Shown here: piece by piece, positions 24,298-32,303 of the stretch | Layout: the number at the start of each line of letters is the position of its first letter | Numbering within the stretch: the stretch's first letter is position 1 | Assembly (NCBI GenBank): GCA_947473045.1 | Contig: CANJCO010000014.1 | Location: 1-39,117, forward strand | Source of the DNA: Myxococcales bacterium | Lineage (GTDB): Bacteria; Myxococcota_A; Polyangia; Polyangiales; Polyangiaceae | Length of the DNA stretch: 39,117 bases | Direction of reading: 5' to 3' | Notes under the pieces: generated by a model | Database searches by the model: none | What the model was told of the DNA's origin: nothing | The model's input: only the letters and a program-made list of their open reading frames with translations | Position numbers and translations under genes: made by a program

Positions 24298-26382
24298 TCA
24301 CTGATCGCCCGGGTTGAAAATAATGGGATAGACGACCGTGACGATACCGCCCTCAGGTTGCGGGAACGACAGGTTCTGGAACCCTCGCACGACGCAACCG
24401 ACGACGCCTTGGTCGGGCAGCTCCGACCCGCCGTCCTGTGCCGTCGACACCGAGCCGTCACGGCTGATGACGAACTTCACAGAAACGCGGCCTGAGAGGG
24501 CGGGATTCGAGCGAAGACCGTTCTCGTAGCAGAGGCGGAAGCGGCCAAAGTTTTGGCGAACGATACGCTGAATGACCTCCGGGGGGAGGCGGCCGTTGAC
24601 TGTCGTCTGGCCCTGACGAATCGAAGGAGCCTTCGTCTGGTGGGCGCCGCCGAGGCGTCCGTGGCCGTTGCCGAATCCCTGCCCGGTGCCCGTGCCGGCC
24701 CCGTGCCCGATGGTGCCAATGTTGCCGAGGCCGATGCCTTCGCCGCGACCTCCGCCACCCTCGCCAACGCCCGACAGCCCGAGGCCACCCGCGCCGAACG
24801 AGTCACCGATGGCGTCGCCCCACATGTTGCCGCGCGCGCTCATCGGGTCATTGCCCAGCGAGTCGTCGCGACCCCAGGGAGCCGTCGGCGCGTTCGGATC
24901 GGCGCTGGCGGCAGAATTCAGCAGACCGATCATCCCGAACTCAGCAGCCTCTTTGAGCGCCGCCTGGCGAGCCACGTGCGGATCCTGATTATCCTGGGGC
25001 CCCTGAACACCGAACTTCATCCCGGTCTTGTTGGTGTTGGGATTGCCCATCGAGCCTTCCTCGCCCTTTGCGCGAGTGCCCGTGCCGCCTTCTTTGTTAT
25101 CGGCGTTGGTGTCCGGAACCTGCTCGGTCTCCTTCTCCTCCTGCTCGCGCTCAGCTTCCGCGTTGAGCAGGTGCTGCATCTTCAGAATCATGTCGCGATC
25201 GAGGGCTTCGCTGTCATCAGCGCCCAGGTTCGGCATGAAGAAGAACAACGATGCGAGGATGCCGATGTGCATCAGGAACGACAGACCGGTGTACATGTAG
25301 CTGGTCGGGTCGAACGAAGAGAAAACGCCCGTCGGCGGCGATTTGCCGGCATTTCCAGCCGTAATCTGGAAGGTGAGACCGCCAGGAAGGGCCTGACGAA
25401 GCCGGCCACCGGCCGGAAGCGCGAAGTCGAAACCGCCGCTGACGTTGCTGCTCTGCCGGGCTCGTCCGCTCGCGACAAACTCCTCGAGGCTGATCTTTCC
25501 CTGCCCCGGGATTTCCACCGTGCCAACGGCCCTGGGGAGAATCACGACGGTGCCACCGGGCGCAACGACCGGCGCCGCTGCAGCGCCGAGAACCTCGGCC
25601 GGAACGAAGAAGTTGTAGGCCAGTTTGCCGGGCGCGCCGCCTTCGTCGCCGACGACGAACGACCCGGCCGCCGCAACGTGCTCCACGTGCAGGACGTTCG
25701 TATCCCACATCACCATGACTTCGCAGGTCGGCACATGCGAAACCTCGACTTCGTCGGGATTCACTTCCGGACCGCTCCGCACCATCTCGTAGGTGTAACT
25801 GCCGGGTGGTGCGTTCGGGTCGACGTCCGTCGCCATCGCCGCCGCAGAAGGCGGCGCCTGAACGAACGGGCTGGTGCTCGCAAACGGATTCATGGCGGCC
25901 GTCGCTGCGAACGGATTCGCCGAGGCGAACGGGTTCGACGCCGCAAACGGGTTGGCCCCTGATGCTGGAGCAGACGGCACCGGCCCGGGAACAACAGCGA
26001 GCGACGAAGCTGCCGGCGGCGGCGCATACGCCGGAATCGCGGGCTCTTCGTAGGCAGCGGCCTGCGCGTATTCCGCAGCTTCAAGCACAATCACCGTGGA
26101 GCCGATTTGAACCTGGTCGCCAGGGTGAATCTTGCACTTGTTCACACGCTGGCCATTCACCATCGTACCGGGCTCGTTTCCGAGATCGATAAGGGTGATG
26201 TCGTCGGGGGCTGCGACCTCGATGACGGCGTGCATCCGCGACGCCAGCTCATCTTCCACGCGAAGGTGGCTTCGGGGATCCTTGCCGACCTTGACGATGT
26301 CTTGCGCGATTGTCTCACGACGGAGGAGCTGACCTCCCTGCGAGAGCGCAAACGTGAGCGCGACCTTAGCCTTGCCTTCCAT
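24298..26382 (-). CDS. gltG: GltG-type gliding complex protein: FHA domain, membrane helix and AgmX/PglI (TonB-like) C-terminal domain
   Basis: The 694-aa protein spans the inner membrane and is expected to carry force or signals between cytoplasm and periplasm. Its order is: FHA domain (about 22-100, with SRMH at 48-51 and GTMVNGQRV); a Pro/Ala linker with four NPF motifs (144-173); a beta-rich domain (about 215-345); one transmembrane helix (about 362-383); an acidic coiled segment; a Gly-rich periplasmic spacer; and a C-terminal TonB-like domain (about 585-694). The last shows RLPPEVIQRIVRQNFGRFRL, two cysteines, and GRVSVKFVISRDGSV. This architecture matches M. xanthus GltG. The start at 26382 has GAAGG six bases upstream. 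It is co-directional with gltF and followed by a strong terminator. Confidence 0.88.
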   Translation of the reverse strand: MEGKAKVALTFALSQGGQLLRRETIAQDIVKVGKDPRSHLRVEDELASRMHAVIEVAAPDDITLIDLGNEPGTMVNGQRVNKCKIHPGDQVQIGSTVIVLEAAEYAQAAAYEEPAIPAYAPPPAASSLAVVPGPVPSAPASGANPFAASNPFASANPFAATAAMNPFASTSPFVQAPPSAAAMATDVDPNAPPGSYTYEMVRSGPEVNPDEVEVSHVPTCEVMVMWDTNVLHVEHVAAAGSFVVGDEGGAPGKLAYNFFVPAEVLGAAAAPVVAPGGTVVILPRAVGTVEIPGQGKISLEEFVASGRARQSSNVSGGFDFALPAGGRLRQALPGGLTFQITAGNAGKSPPTGVFSSFDPTSYMYTGLSFLMHIGILASLFFFMPNLGADDSEALDRDMILKMQHLLNAEAEREQEEKETEQVPDTNADNKEGGTGTRAKGEEGSMGNPNTNKTGMKFGVQGPQDNQDPHVARQAALKEAAEFGMIGLLNSAASADPNAPTAPWGRDDSLGNDPMSARGNMWGDAIGDSFGAGGLGLSGVGEGGGGRGEGIGLGNIGTIGHGAGTGTGQGFGNGHGRLGGAHQTKAPSIRQGQTTVNGRLPPEVIQRIVRQNFGRFRLCYENGLRSNPALSGRVSVKFVISRDGSVSTAQDGGSELPDQGVVGCVVRGFQNLSFPQPEGGIVTVVYPIIFNPGDQ
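25864..25953 (-). repeat. NPF-motif repeat in gltG
   Basis: Residues 144-173 of the GltG-like protein read as four NPF tripeptides plus one SPF, spaced 6-9 residues apart within Ala/Ser sequence (ANPFAASNPFASANPFAA, then a further pair). The DNA repeats the AACGG(A/G)TT core on the plus strand. It lies in the cytoplasmic linker between the FHA and beta domains. Confidence 0.75.
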
Positions 26383-26467
26383 CGTGTACCTTCCGCCGCT
26401 CGACTACGGCCGCTACTTCTACAAAAAACGAAAACGCATCGCGAGGCTGAGCGCCCCGGCTAACCCG

Positions 26468-26737
26468 TCAGAGGTTCTCGACCGACTTCAGCATCTCGGG
26501 GACGAACGAAGTGCGCGGCCGAATCAGCGTGGTTCGCACCGGTCCAGGACGAACTTTGATCGTCGCGTCGTTCGGCCCGAACCCGCCGGCGCTCAACGGA
26601 TCGTCGGAAAATTCGTACCCGTAACCCTCTTTGCCGTCGCTTGACTTCGGCTTGTCCTGTGCGAGCGACGCGCCCGCCAACGTGGACAAAGAGGCGAAAA
26701 CGAACGCTCCCATGACGAATTTGCTCGCTCGATTCAT
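26468..26737 (-). CDS. gltF: Small secreted gliding motility protein, GltF (CglF) type
   Basis: The 89-aa product has a classical cleavable signal peptide (MNRASKFVMGAFVFASLSTL, cleavage probably after SLAQ or nearby) and a short mature part of about 60 residues. This contains YGYEFSDDPLSAGGFGPND and the basic stretch VRTTLIRPRTSFVPEMLKS. Size, signal and place between gltE and gltG agree with GltF of M. xanthus, a periplasmic/envelope component also named CglF because a mutant can be rescued by cell contact. No enzymatic motif is present. It has its own promoter-like site about 105 nt upstream and lies 85 nt before gltG, likely in the same transcript. Confidence 0.75.
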   Translation of the reverse strand: MNRASKFVMGAFVFASLSTLAGASLAQDKPKSSDGKEGYGYEFSDDPLSAGGFGPNDATIKVRPGPVRTTLIRPRTSFVPEMLKSVENL

Positions 26738-26848
26738 GGCTGACTCCGTGACCTTTGCAACGCGCTCCTCGGAGCGCCATTCTCAAACGCCCGCTCGACC
26801 TCGAGCGCGCGCTTCTTCAAGACACCTTGACCCAGCGGTTACAGTGTC

Positions 26849-26878
26849 AGTGTACGCAGGCCCTCAGAGGGCCGTCAA
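26849..26878 (-). promoter_or_regulatory. Putative gltF-gltG promoter with a palindrome in its spacer
   Basis: On the minus strand TTGACG (26878-26873) and TACACT (26854-26849) are 18 nt apart. The spacer is almost filled by the perfect palindrome GGCCCTC-T-GAGGGCC (26873-26859), which also touches the -35 element. A regulator bound there would control both elements. Confidence 0.5.
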
Positions 26879-26971
26879 GATGAGAACTCGGTGACTCGAA
26901 AAAGACCGGTCGGGCAACCCCGCGGCGCGCGCCCGTTAGTAGAGACACGTGCGCGCGGGATTGGTTCCCGG

Positions 26972-28525
26972 CTATTTCGCTGCCCCGGCCGGCTGTACCG
27001 GAGCCTGGGGCGCGGCCGCCGGCGTAGGCGCTGCGGCGGCCGGCACGGGCGCTGCTCCGCCCTGATTCGCCGGCGTTGAAGGAGGGGCGGACGGCGGCGT
27101 CACCGTATTCTGGTCCGGAATCTCGAGGAACTGAATGATGTCGTCCATGTCACCGATGCGCCCGCGATCGCAGGTTTTGGGGTTCTTCTTGCAGAACTCC
27201 TCACCGTCGCCCTGCGCTCGACGAACCGCGCCGTCGTACTCCGTCTTACCGGCCGCCTTGACGATGAAATCACGATAGATCGCCTGCGCAGCCTTGTAGG
27301 TCTTTATCGTGCTTGCCTTGTCGCCGCCCGATTTCGCCTTGTATTCCTGCGTCAGAATACCCTCATTGTAGAACGCGTCCGGCCTCGCACCATCGAGCTT
27401 CTTGCAGGTGTCGAGCTCGGCCTGCACGCGGGCAAGTTGGGCGTCATAGTTGCTGTCGTTGATCTGACCTCGCAGCGCGAGCGCGTAACCAAGGTGCGCA
27501 TCATAGTCGTTCGGGCGCATCTGGATGGCCTTCTCGTAGGCCCCCTGCGCCTGATCGAACCCGCGGAACGACAGATTGACGGCAGCGTAGTTCATCTGGG
27601 CTTCGAAGAAGCGCGGATCAAGGCTCGCAGCGGCTTTGAACTCCTGAACCGCGCCGTTGACCTGACCGAGCTCATTTTGAATGAGGCCCGCCGTATTGTG
27701 AATAGGGGCGTAATCGCGATTCTTGCGAATCGCCTGCGAACACACCAGAGCCGCGAGTTCGAGCTGCTGAACGTCGGCGCGTTTCGCCAATGCGGCATTG
27801 GTCACGATGGCGCGACCGCCCTTCTTGGTAATCGCTCCCGCCTTCTTCTTGGCCTGCTGGAAGTAAAACAGCGCGAGCTGATTGAACGCCGGCATGTAGC
27901 TGTCGTCGATGGCGAGGGCGCGCTGAAGGTTCGTCTTCGCGCAATCCATGTCGTCCTTGCAGCCATTGCCCGGCGTCGCGCCGTCACGCTGCATTTGGAA
28001 CAGCGCCAAGTTGACGAGAGCGGGAACGTTTTGGAACTGAGCGTCCAATACGGCCTGCTGCATCGCGCCTATCGCACCGTCGAGGTTACCGTCTGCTTTG
28101 TAGCTGTAGAGCGCGAGCTGTACGCGCGCGAAGTGGAACTTCGAGTCGTCGGTGAGCGCCTTTTGAAAGCGTGCCTTCGCTTCCGCGTCGTTGCCGCAGC
28201 GCTGCGCTGCGAGCCCCGCGTTAAAGGTCGCCTCGGGGAACCGACCGCTCTTCTGCGCGCTCGCGGCCGACTCGAACTTCTTCGCGACGTCCGAGCACGC
28301 GGAGTCGTTCCAGTCGTTGGCCTTGTCGTGCGCAACCATGGCCTCAACGGCCTCAGAAAATCGAGCCTGGGCGCCGCTATCGACGACCTCCCCGGTTGAG
28401 GTCGTGGGGCCGGACGGCTTGCCCGGGCCAGCTGTTCCAGGCGTCTCACCGCCCTTGGGCGCCCCGCCACAAGCGGCGGAGAAGACACTGAGGAGACCCG
28501 CTGCGAGAATGTATTTCGCCTTCAT
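26972..28525 (-). CDS. gltE: TPR lipoprotein GltE (AglT) type
   Basis: The 517-aa product begins MKAKYILAAGLLSVFSAACG, a lipoprotein signal with the cysteine at residue 19. Six or more TPR hairpins follow (for example ATFNAGLAAQRCGNDAEAKA, GAVQEFKAAASLDPRFFEAQ and AQGAYEKAIQMRPNDYDAHL). The C-terminus is a Pro/Ala-rich tail of about 45 residues. M. xanthus AglT/GltE is a TPR lipoprotein that pairs with GltD and is required for gliding; size and context fit. The ATG at 28525 has AGGAGA six bases upstream, formed partly by the end of gltD. A GTG at 28540 overlapping the gltD stop is an alternative. Coupling to gltD is likely either way. Confidence 0.82.
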   Translation of the reverse strand: MKAKYILAAGLLSVFSAACGGAPKGGETPGTAGPGKPSGPTTSTGEVVDSGAQARFSEAVEAMVAHDKANDWNDSACSDVAKKFESAASAQKSGRFPEATFNAGLAAQRCGNDAEAKARFQKALTDDSKFHFARVQLALYSYKADGNLDGAIGAMQQAVLDAQFQNVPALVNLALFQMQRDGATPGNGCKDDMDCAKTNLQRALAIDDSYMPAFNQLALFYFQQAKKKAGAITKKGGRAIVTNAALAKRADVQQLELAALVCSQAIRKNRDYAPIHNTAGLIQNELGQVNGAVQEFKAAASLDPRFFEAQMNYAAVNLSFRGFDQAQGAYEKAIQMRPNDYDAHLGYALALRGQINDSNYDAQLARVQAELDTCKKLDGARPDAFYNEGILTQEYKAKSGGDKASTIKTYKAAQAIYRDFIVKAAGKTEYDGAVRRAQGDGEEFCKKNPKTCDRGRIGDMDDIIQFLEIPDQNTVTPPSAPPSTPANQGGAAPVPAAAAPTPAAAPQAPVQPAGAAK

Positions 28526-28536
28526 CGCCAATCTCC

Positions 28537-31500
28537 TCACTTCTTCCCGCCGGACTTGTCGCCGGACTGGGTGTCAGCCTTCGCTTCAGGAGCCTTGTCG
28601 GGCTCGCCCGAGGGCGCGGCATGCCAGAATCCTCCGCCTACGAGCAACGGCGGCTGCTTGTCCTCGAGACCGCTGTTCGAGAGCGTGGGGGCTCCGCGCA
28701 GCTCGTCGACGACGTGATATTCGCTCTTGTAGTTCTTCGCGAGCCACACCTCGCAGGCGCGGGAGTAGTCGTCGAAGTACTGGTACTTCACCGAATAATT
28801 GAGGCACGTCGTGAGCGCAGGCTTCGCGTTGCCCGTCTTGATGGGCTCGGACGCGCTGTCGAGGTTGTTGAAGTAGTTCAACTTGATGTCGTTCCACGAC
28901 AGCTCGTCTGCCGTTCCGCAGGCGACTGCGCAACCCTTCTTGTCCCACTCTTTGGGGTACGGAGCGCGGCGGAACTCGTCGACGAAGTCGCCCCACATGA
29001 GGCCTACACGCGAACCCGCGGCGATAACCCAACGCGGCGGCGGCTCGGGCTGAAGGTCGATGATCTTCTTGTATTCGACCTCCGCCTTGCCGATTACGTC
29101 CTTCTTCTTCACCATCCAGGTCCCGACCTTGTCCTTGACGTGCTTGAGGACATCGTCCTTTTTGCCATCGCCACGGTATTCGGGGAACTTGACGGACTCG
29201 ACGGTGAGGCGCCGGTTTTCCTCGGCACTGTAGAAATAAGCCTCTCCAACCGCGGTGAGCGCCTTGGCCAGCCGCTTCGTCTTCGCGCCCTGATCTTCAC
29301 CCGGATAGGCGTCGTTCAGCCGCTTCATGACAACCGCAGGATCTTTCCAAAGATCACGAACCTTCGCGTATTCGGCCGCGGCGCCCTGAGTCGCACGCGT
29401 CTTGCTGTAGGCGCGCGCCAAGGTCGCGTGAGCGAGCACCTGAACGTCGACGCCGGCGCGGTCGATGAGACTCATCGAACCCTTGAGGGCCGTCTGGGCC
29501 TTATCCCAATCTTCCTTGTCGGCGTAGTGAGCGCCGATCGCAAACGCGACGGCGGACGCCTGCGTCGGCTTTGACTGCCCGTAGTTGCGCTGGAAAAGCT
29601 GCGCATCTTCGATGGCCTTGGCCTCGTCGCCGAGCCCGAGACGAAGCAGCACGGCATCGCTCAGGGCCTGCTCAGCCTTGTCCGCCGTCTTGTCTTCCCG
29701 CGCGTACTTCTCATACCAGTCCGCGGCTTGGCTGTAGTCGGCAATGGCCTGAAAGTTTCCGCCAATCTCGTAGACAGCCTTCTTCGCGAGAGGGCTCTTG
29801 TCCATGTGATTGTTCGGATTGAGCAGGATGACGCGGGCAGCAATCGACTTGGCGACCAGGCGGGCCGCCTGGTAGGCGCGCGCGGCGTTGTAGACGAGCT
29901 CGTCGCACTTTTCCGCCTGCGGCTGCTGATTGTTGCGGACCGGGGTCTCACAGTATTTCTTGTAGACCTCGAGGTAGGAATTACCCGCCTGCTCGTAGGT
30001 CTGCAGCGCGCCCGTTCCGCCCACCTTGTCGGCGGTCTCGACCAGCTTTTGGGCCTTGAGTCGAAGGATGTCGACCTGAATCTTGTTCAGGCTCGTGCAC
30101 TGCTCGTCGTTCTTCTTGGCCTTCTCGCCGGTGCAGTAAAGCTCGATGAACTTGGGCACGTCGACCGACATGTCGTCGAAGCACGAGACGCGCGGCGGCT
30201 GCGTGTGCGCACCAAGAACGTTTACGCTCTCGAGATAAAGCTGGGCCGCATAGATTCCGACGTCCTTGTCGGAGTTGTTCATCGAGATATCGCGGAACGC
30301 CTGCGCGGCCTCCTCCCAGTGCTGGGCCTCGAAGTAGGTGCGTGCGCGCGCGTACTTGACCTCAACCAGCTGGTCCTGCCCGGTAGCGTCGTTGCCGCCC
30401 GGGTGGATGTAGCAAACGTAGCGGTTGAAGGCCGAGAGCATGCCCTTCTGAACTTCGGTGAAGTCCTTCGGCTTGAGCTGCGCCTCTTCGTCCTCAGCCT
30501 TCGCCTTCTTGCCGTCTTTCTTCTGACCCGGAAGCTGCCCGGCGCCCTTCTTGGCCGAGTCCTTCGGGTGGGCGGCCTCGTAGATGTTCTGGTAGCAGAG
30601 CACCGACGCATAGGCTGCCTCGGCCGCTTCGGGCGCGTTCGGGTTCTCGGCAACGACGGAGTCGAACGCGGGGCCGCACTCGGTCCAGCGCTGCTGGAAA
30701 TAGAGCAGGTCGGCCATTGCGTACTTAATTTTGTACGTAGTCGGCCAATCTTCTTTTACGACGCGCGGGAACTGGAATTTGCCAAACTCTTCGGGCGCCC
30801 AGTTGTCGACCGTCTTCTTGTACAGGTAGGCCGCGAGCGACATTGTCTTCTGGTCGCCGGTGCCGCGCTGCCCTTGCGAGCCCACCGCCTCAAGGTGCCA
30901 GGCCATCGCCGTCTCGGCTACGAGCTCGGCAGACTTGTTCGCGCACTCGAACTTTGCTTCGTCCTTGTGAGCGCCGTTCTTGAAATCAGCGAAAACGCGG
31001 AGCTGGTTGTCGAGCTCGGTGCGAATGGCTTCCTTGTTACCGGACTTCATCGCGAGGGTCGCCTCAGTGATGTGGCCCTGGTACAGGCAGCCCTTGTCGC
31101 CGGCCTTGTCCCGCGACATGAGATCTTTGAAGAGCGCGACCGCTTCAGGATAGTGGCCCGTATCGAGGTAGTTGTTACCCAGATCGTCCATCATCTTGAA
31201 GGTTTTGTCGTTCGTTCCTTGCGCATCTCCTGCGAGATTGTGGAAGAAATTGAACGCCGCGCCGGGATCGCCCTTGAGCGCATAGACCGGAATCACGTCG
31301 CGGCGAGCGCTGTCGGCGAGCTTCGCTGCCCCGGGCTGCTGCGAGAAATTCGTTCCGAAATCGATCGTCCTCTTGAACGCGTTAAGCGCCTTGTCGAGCT
31401 CGCCCATGTTCCAGAAAACGTAAGCGAGCTTGTACCAGGCGTAGCCGTAGACCTTGCTCTTCTCGGGCGGGAACTTGATAACTTCCGCGTACGCCTGCGC

Positions 31501-32298
31501 CGCCAGGCCCCACTTCGAAGGGTCTCCTTGCGCCTCGTTGAAGAACAGCTCGCCGAATGCCAAATAGGCGTTCGGTATATATTTCGAGTCGGGCTTCCGC
31601 TGCGTGAGCTCGTAGTAGACCTTACGCGCGTTCGCGGTGTCGTTGGCCTGCTCGTACTCGTAGGCGAGGTAGTAGAGAACCTCGTCGATTTGCCCGTACT
31701 GCGGGTAATCCTTCTTGATTAGCCCGTAGTAGCTGACGACCTTGTTTCGCGCGTTGAGCATGATGCTGTTCGCGAGGTTCGCCTGCGCCTGCTTCTTGCC
31801 GGCTTCTTGCGGGTTCGTCTTTTTGAGCCCGTCGCGATCGACCTCAGCCTGCGTCTTTTCGCGAAAGGCAGCGCTTTCAAGTTCGACGTAGTCTTCCGCG
31901 AGACGCCTCGCGAGCTGGACGCGGTCAGGGGCGTTTGCGGTTGTCTGCGAGAACAGGTTCTCGAGTCCGGCGATTTCGGTCGCCAACAGCGCGCGGGCGC
32001 GTGACTGCAAACGGCTCTTGCGCTCGTCGCGGGGCGCTGTCTCGCTAGGATTGGTCGGCGCCTTTTGCTGGTCACGCTTCTTCAGCTCGGCCGGGGGCGG
32101 AGCCGAGCGAAAATTCGCCTGGGGCGCTTTTCCGTGCTTCGAGACGTCGAAGCTGCTCGGGCCGGTGTTCGAGCACGAGTTCAGCGTTTGTTTGGCGGCG
32201 TCGGTGATGCAGAGGCCGCCCGGCTGATCGCCAGCGTGCGCGTTCGACACGGCGAACGCACCGGCCGTGAAAACGAGCGATGCAAGAATCCGTTTCAT
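28537..32298 (-). CDS. gltD: Large periplasmic TPR protein GltD (AgnA/AgmU) type
   Basis: The 1253-aa product has a cleavable signal peptide (MKRILASLVFTAGAFAVSNA, cut near AHA) and is otherwise a long TPR-type helical solenoid. It contains hairpins such as VLYYLAYEYEQANDTANARK, AWYKLAYVFWNMGELDKALN and ATLARAYSKTRATQGAAAEY. A charged linker lies in the middle (KKGAGQLPGQKKDGKKAKAE). The C-terminal 250 residues are less repetitive and contain three cysteine-bearing segments. M. xanthus GltD/AgmU is a periplasmic TPR protein of similar length, placed directly before gltE. The ATG at 32298 has GGAGG eight bases upstream. The upstream gltC stop is 5 nt away. Disulfides are possible given about a dozen cysteines. 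Confidence 0.82.
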   Translation of the reverse strand: MKRILASLVFTAGAFAVSNAHAGDQPGGLCITDAAKQTLNSCSNTGPSSFDVSKHGKAPQANFRSAPPPAELKKRDQQKAPTNPSETAPRDERKSRLQSRARALLATEIAGLENLFSQTTANAPDRVQLARRLAEDYVELESAAFREKTQAEVDRDGLKKTNPQEAGKKQAQANLANSIMLNARNKVVSYYGLIKKDYPQYGQIDEVLYYLAYEYEQANDTANARKVYYELTQRKPDSKYIPNAYLAFGELFFNEAQGDPSKWGLAAQAYAEVIKFPPEKSKVYGYAWYKLAYVFWNMGELDKALNAFKRTIDFGTNFSQQPGAAKLADSARRDVIPVYALKGDPGAAFNFFHNLAGDAQGTNDKTFKMMDDLGNNYLDTGHYPEAVALFKDLMSRDKAGDKGCLYQGHITEATLAMKSGNKEAIRTELDNQLRVFADFKNGAHKDEAKFECANKSAELVAETAMAWHLEAVGSQGQRGTGDQKTMSLAAYLYKKTVDNWAPEEFGKFQFPRVVKEDWPTTYKIKYAMADLLYFQQRWTECGPAFDSVVAENPNAPEAAEAAYASVLCYQNIYEAAHPKDSAKKGAGQLPGQKKDGKKAKAEDEEAQLKPKDFTEVQKGMLSAFNRYVCYIHPGGNDATGQDQLVEVKYARARTYFEAQHWEEAAQAFRDISMNNSDKDVGIYAAQLYLESVNVLGAHTQPPRVSCFDDMSVDVPKFIELYCTGEKAKKNDEQCTSLNKIQVDILRLKAQKLVETADKVGGTGALQTYEQAGNSYLEVYKKYCETPVRNNQQPQAEKCDELVYNAARAYQAARLVAKSIAARVILLNPNNHMDKSPLAKKAVYEIGGNFQAIADYSQAADWYEKYAREDKTADKAEQALSDAVLLRLGLGDEAKAIEDAQLFQRNYGQSKPTQASAVAFAIGAHYADKEDWDKAQTALKGSMSLIDRAGVDVQVLAHATLARAYSKTRATQGAAAEYAKVRDLWKDPAVVMKRLNDAYPGEDQGAKTKRLAKALTAVGEAYFYSAEENRRLTVESVKFPEYRGDGKKDDVLKHVKDKVGTWMVKKKDVIGKAEVEYKKIIDLQPEPPPRWVIAAGSRVGLMWGDFVDEFRRAPYPKEWDKKGCAVACGTADELSWNDIKLNYFNNLDSASEPIKTGNAKPALTTCLNYSVKYQYFDDYSRACEVWLAKNYKSEYHVVDELRGAPTLSNSGLEDKQPPLLVGGGFWHAAPSGEPDKAPEAKADTQSGDKSGGKK

Positions 32299-32303
32299 CG
32301 ACA

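Noticed and set aside
26383-26467. T-rich run (minus strand) between gltF and gltG that could be a terminator
   Set aside because: The nearby stem is only about five pairs with a G-U and is six or more bases from the T-run; too weak to call, though partial attenuation is possible.
26899-26935. Possible terminator after gltE (T5 preceded by GACCGGTC and a five-pair CGGGC/GCCCG stem)
   Set aside because: The stable stem is separated from the T-run by several bases and has a 15-nt loop; not a convincing intrinsic terminator.
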